From NCBI GenBank assembly GCA_021613375.1, contig CM038705.1, positions 5,886,364 to 5,950,363 on the forward strand: DNA of 64,000 bases, read 5' to 3'. The translations under genes and the position numbers were made by a program. This stretch comes from Megaleporinus macrocephalus (taxonomy: Eukaryota; Chordata; Actinopteri; Characiformes; Anostomidae). The stretch's first letter is position 1. Each line of letters opens with the position of its first letter. The notes beneath the pieces are model-generated. The model was not told the origin of the DNA and made no database searches. It saw only the letters and a program-made list of their open reading frames with translations. Shown here one piece after another: positions 63,126-64,000 of this stretch.

Positions 63126-63620
63126 CACTGTTAAAACCAATAACAAGAAAAAAGGAAGTAGAAAAAAACAACAAGAAACAGCTGTACCGATAAAAAACCA
63201 TATTGTTGGGTTTTTTTTTTGTTTTTTTGTTGTTGTTTTTTTGCAATAATAGTTTTATTCAATTTTCAATTATACAAAAAAAACATTACATACACAAAAC
63301 AAACGAAAACCAATAACACGAAAAACAGAAGGAGTAAAAAACAAGAAGCAGCTGTACTGACATATTATTGAGTAACAAATATACTTCAGCCATATATAAA
63401 CATAACCGTATTGGGGTTTTTTTGTTGTTTTTTTTTTTGCAATAATAGTTTTATTTAATTTTCAGTTATACAAAAAAAAACTATTACATACACATAACAA
63501 ACCAAAAACCAATAACAAGAAAAAATAGAAGGGAAAAAAAACAAGAAACAGCTGTACTGATATATTATTGAGTAACGTGCTTCAGCCATATATAAACACA
63601 ACCATATTATTATATTTATT
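63126..63620. repeat. tandem repeat of about 190 bp, 2.5 units
   Basis: AAACCAATAACAAGAAAAA, CAGCTGTACTGATATATTAT, GCAATAATAGTTTTATT and TATACAAAAAAAA recur at about 63138, 63310 and 63508. Confidence 0.85.
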
Positions 63621-63654
63621 TAATTAATTAATTTATTTTTTTCCATAGTATTTT

Positions 63655-63769
63655 TGGCCAAATCTGCGTGTCTGAGAATCATACTGTCGGAACTGGCATG
63701 CCCCAAGGTTCCATTTTTGGGCCCTTACTGTTTATGGCATATGTTGATGATATATTTAATAAATTATAA
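63655..63769 (+). pseudogene. LINE reverse transcriptase fragment
   Basis: The frame reads GMPQGSIFGPLLF, then YVDDI and a stop. G-x-PQGS-x-x-GPLLF-x-x-Y-x-(N/D)D is the palm-domain motif of non-LTR retrotransposon reverse transcriptases. Only about 35 codons survive. Confidence 0.75.
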
Positions 63770-63779
63770 ATTGTTTTAT

Positions 63780-64000
63780 TAGTTGTAGTTTGGTACTTCT
63801 GGTTGTTTCATTGGTTTGGGTAGTTTTATTTAGTGCATGAGTTTAAGTTGTTAATTTAATTTAGTTTGGTTTCATAGTTTTGTTGGTTAATTATAGCTAG
63901 TTTGGTTAGATTTTCAGATAATTAGTTGTAGTTACTTTTAGTTGTAGTTTATTAGATAATTTTAGTTTGATTAGTTAATATGTTAGGTTTTAGTCTTAGC
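63780..64000. repeat. T-rich degenerate TTAGTTGTAGTTT repeat
   Basis: Irregular repeats of TTTAGTTTG / TTAGTTGTAGTT to the right edge. Confidence 0.6.

Overview
This is vertebrate nuclear DNA, almost certainly from a ray-finned (teleost) fish. The evidence is spliced genes with GT/AG introns, Tc1/mariner and hAT elements of fish type, a tRNA-headed SINE and exceptional minisatellite expansion. I lean towards an otophysan fish, but that is only an impression. There are no prokaryotic genes, operons or CRISPR arrays.

Two genes are recognisable and they are divergent. MTBP (minus strand, 3059-36790) is represented by coding exons 1-17, reconstructed exon by exon from splice sites with matching phases. 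They give 1,868 nt (622 codons plus 2 nt), and the 3' exons lie beyond the left edge. MRPL13 (plus strand, 37184-48529) is represented by coding exons 1-6, 171 codons plus 2 nt. Only about the last 7 codons are missing, in an exon I could not find. The two start codons are 393 bp apart. The head-to-head MTBP/MRPL13 arrangement is the one found on human chromosome 8. MTBP acts with Treslin/TICRR in replication origin firing. MRPL13 is uL13m of the mitochondrial large ribosomal subunit.

Everything else is intron or flank, and by eye roughly 25 kb of it is tandem repeat. In order: a 41-bp array (0.1-2.9 kb) whose every unit carries a CTCF-like core; Tc1 remnants (3.8, 22.4, 37.7 and 48.9 kb); two separate 20-bp arrays (8.7-10.5 and 32.2-33.6 kb) made from the 5' head of a SINE; a 53-bp array (11.2-12.2 kb); a 61-bp array (12.9-15.5 kb); a split 31-bp array (16.5-17.5 and 18.2-19.1 kb); a 1.1-kb GA tract (25.6-26.6 kb); a 104-bp array (27.0-27.7 kb); a 29-bp array in two blocks (44.9-48.0 kb); a GT-rich array with CTCF-like cores (49.4-52.6 kb) split by a 1.2-kb hAT element; a 38-bp array with higher-order structure (53.7-58.7 kb); and a CpG-rich 29-bp array (60.2-62.3 kb). 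A palindromic MITE family and a short hAT MITE family are scattered through the MTBP half, and one hAT copy is nested in a MITE with an intact 8-bp target duplication.

The long open reading frames in this window (for example the stop-free 60.0-62.3 kb frame and the Arg/Glu and Ser/Leu frames at 25.5-26.8 kb) are by-products of tandem repeats, not genes. The most interesting observations are the CTCF-like tandem arrays, the SINE-head arrays that place a perfect UACUAAC branch-point word in most units on the MTBP sense strand, transposons that touch MTBP splice sites, a (TC)n microsatellite serving as a polypyrimidine tract in MRPL13, and an unassigned minus-strand exon at 53.3 kb.
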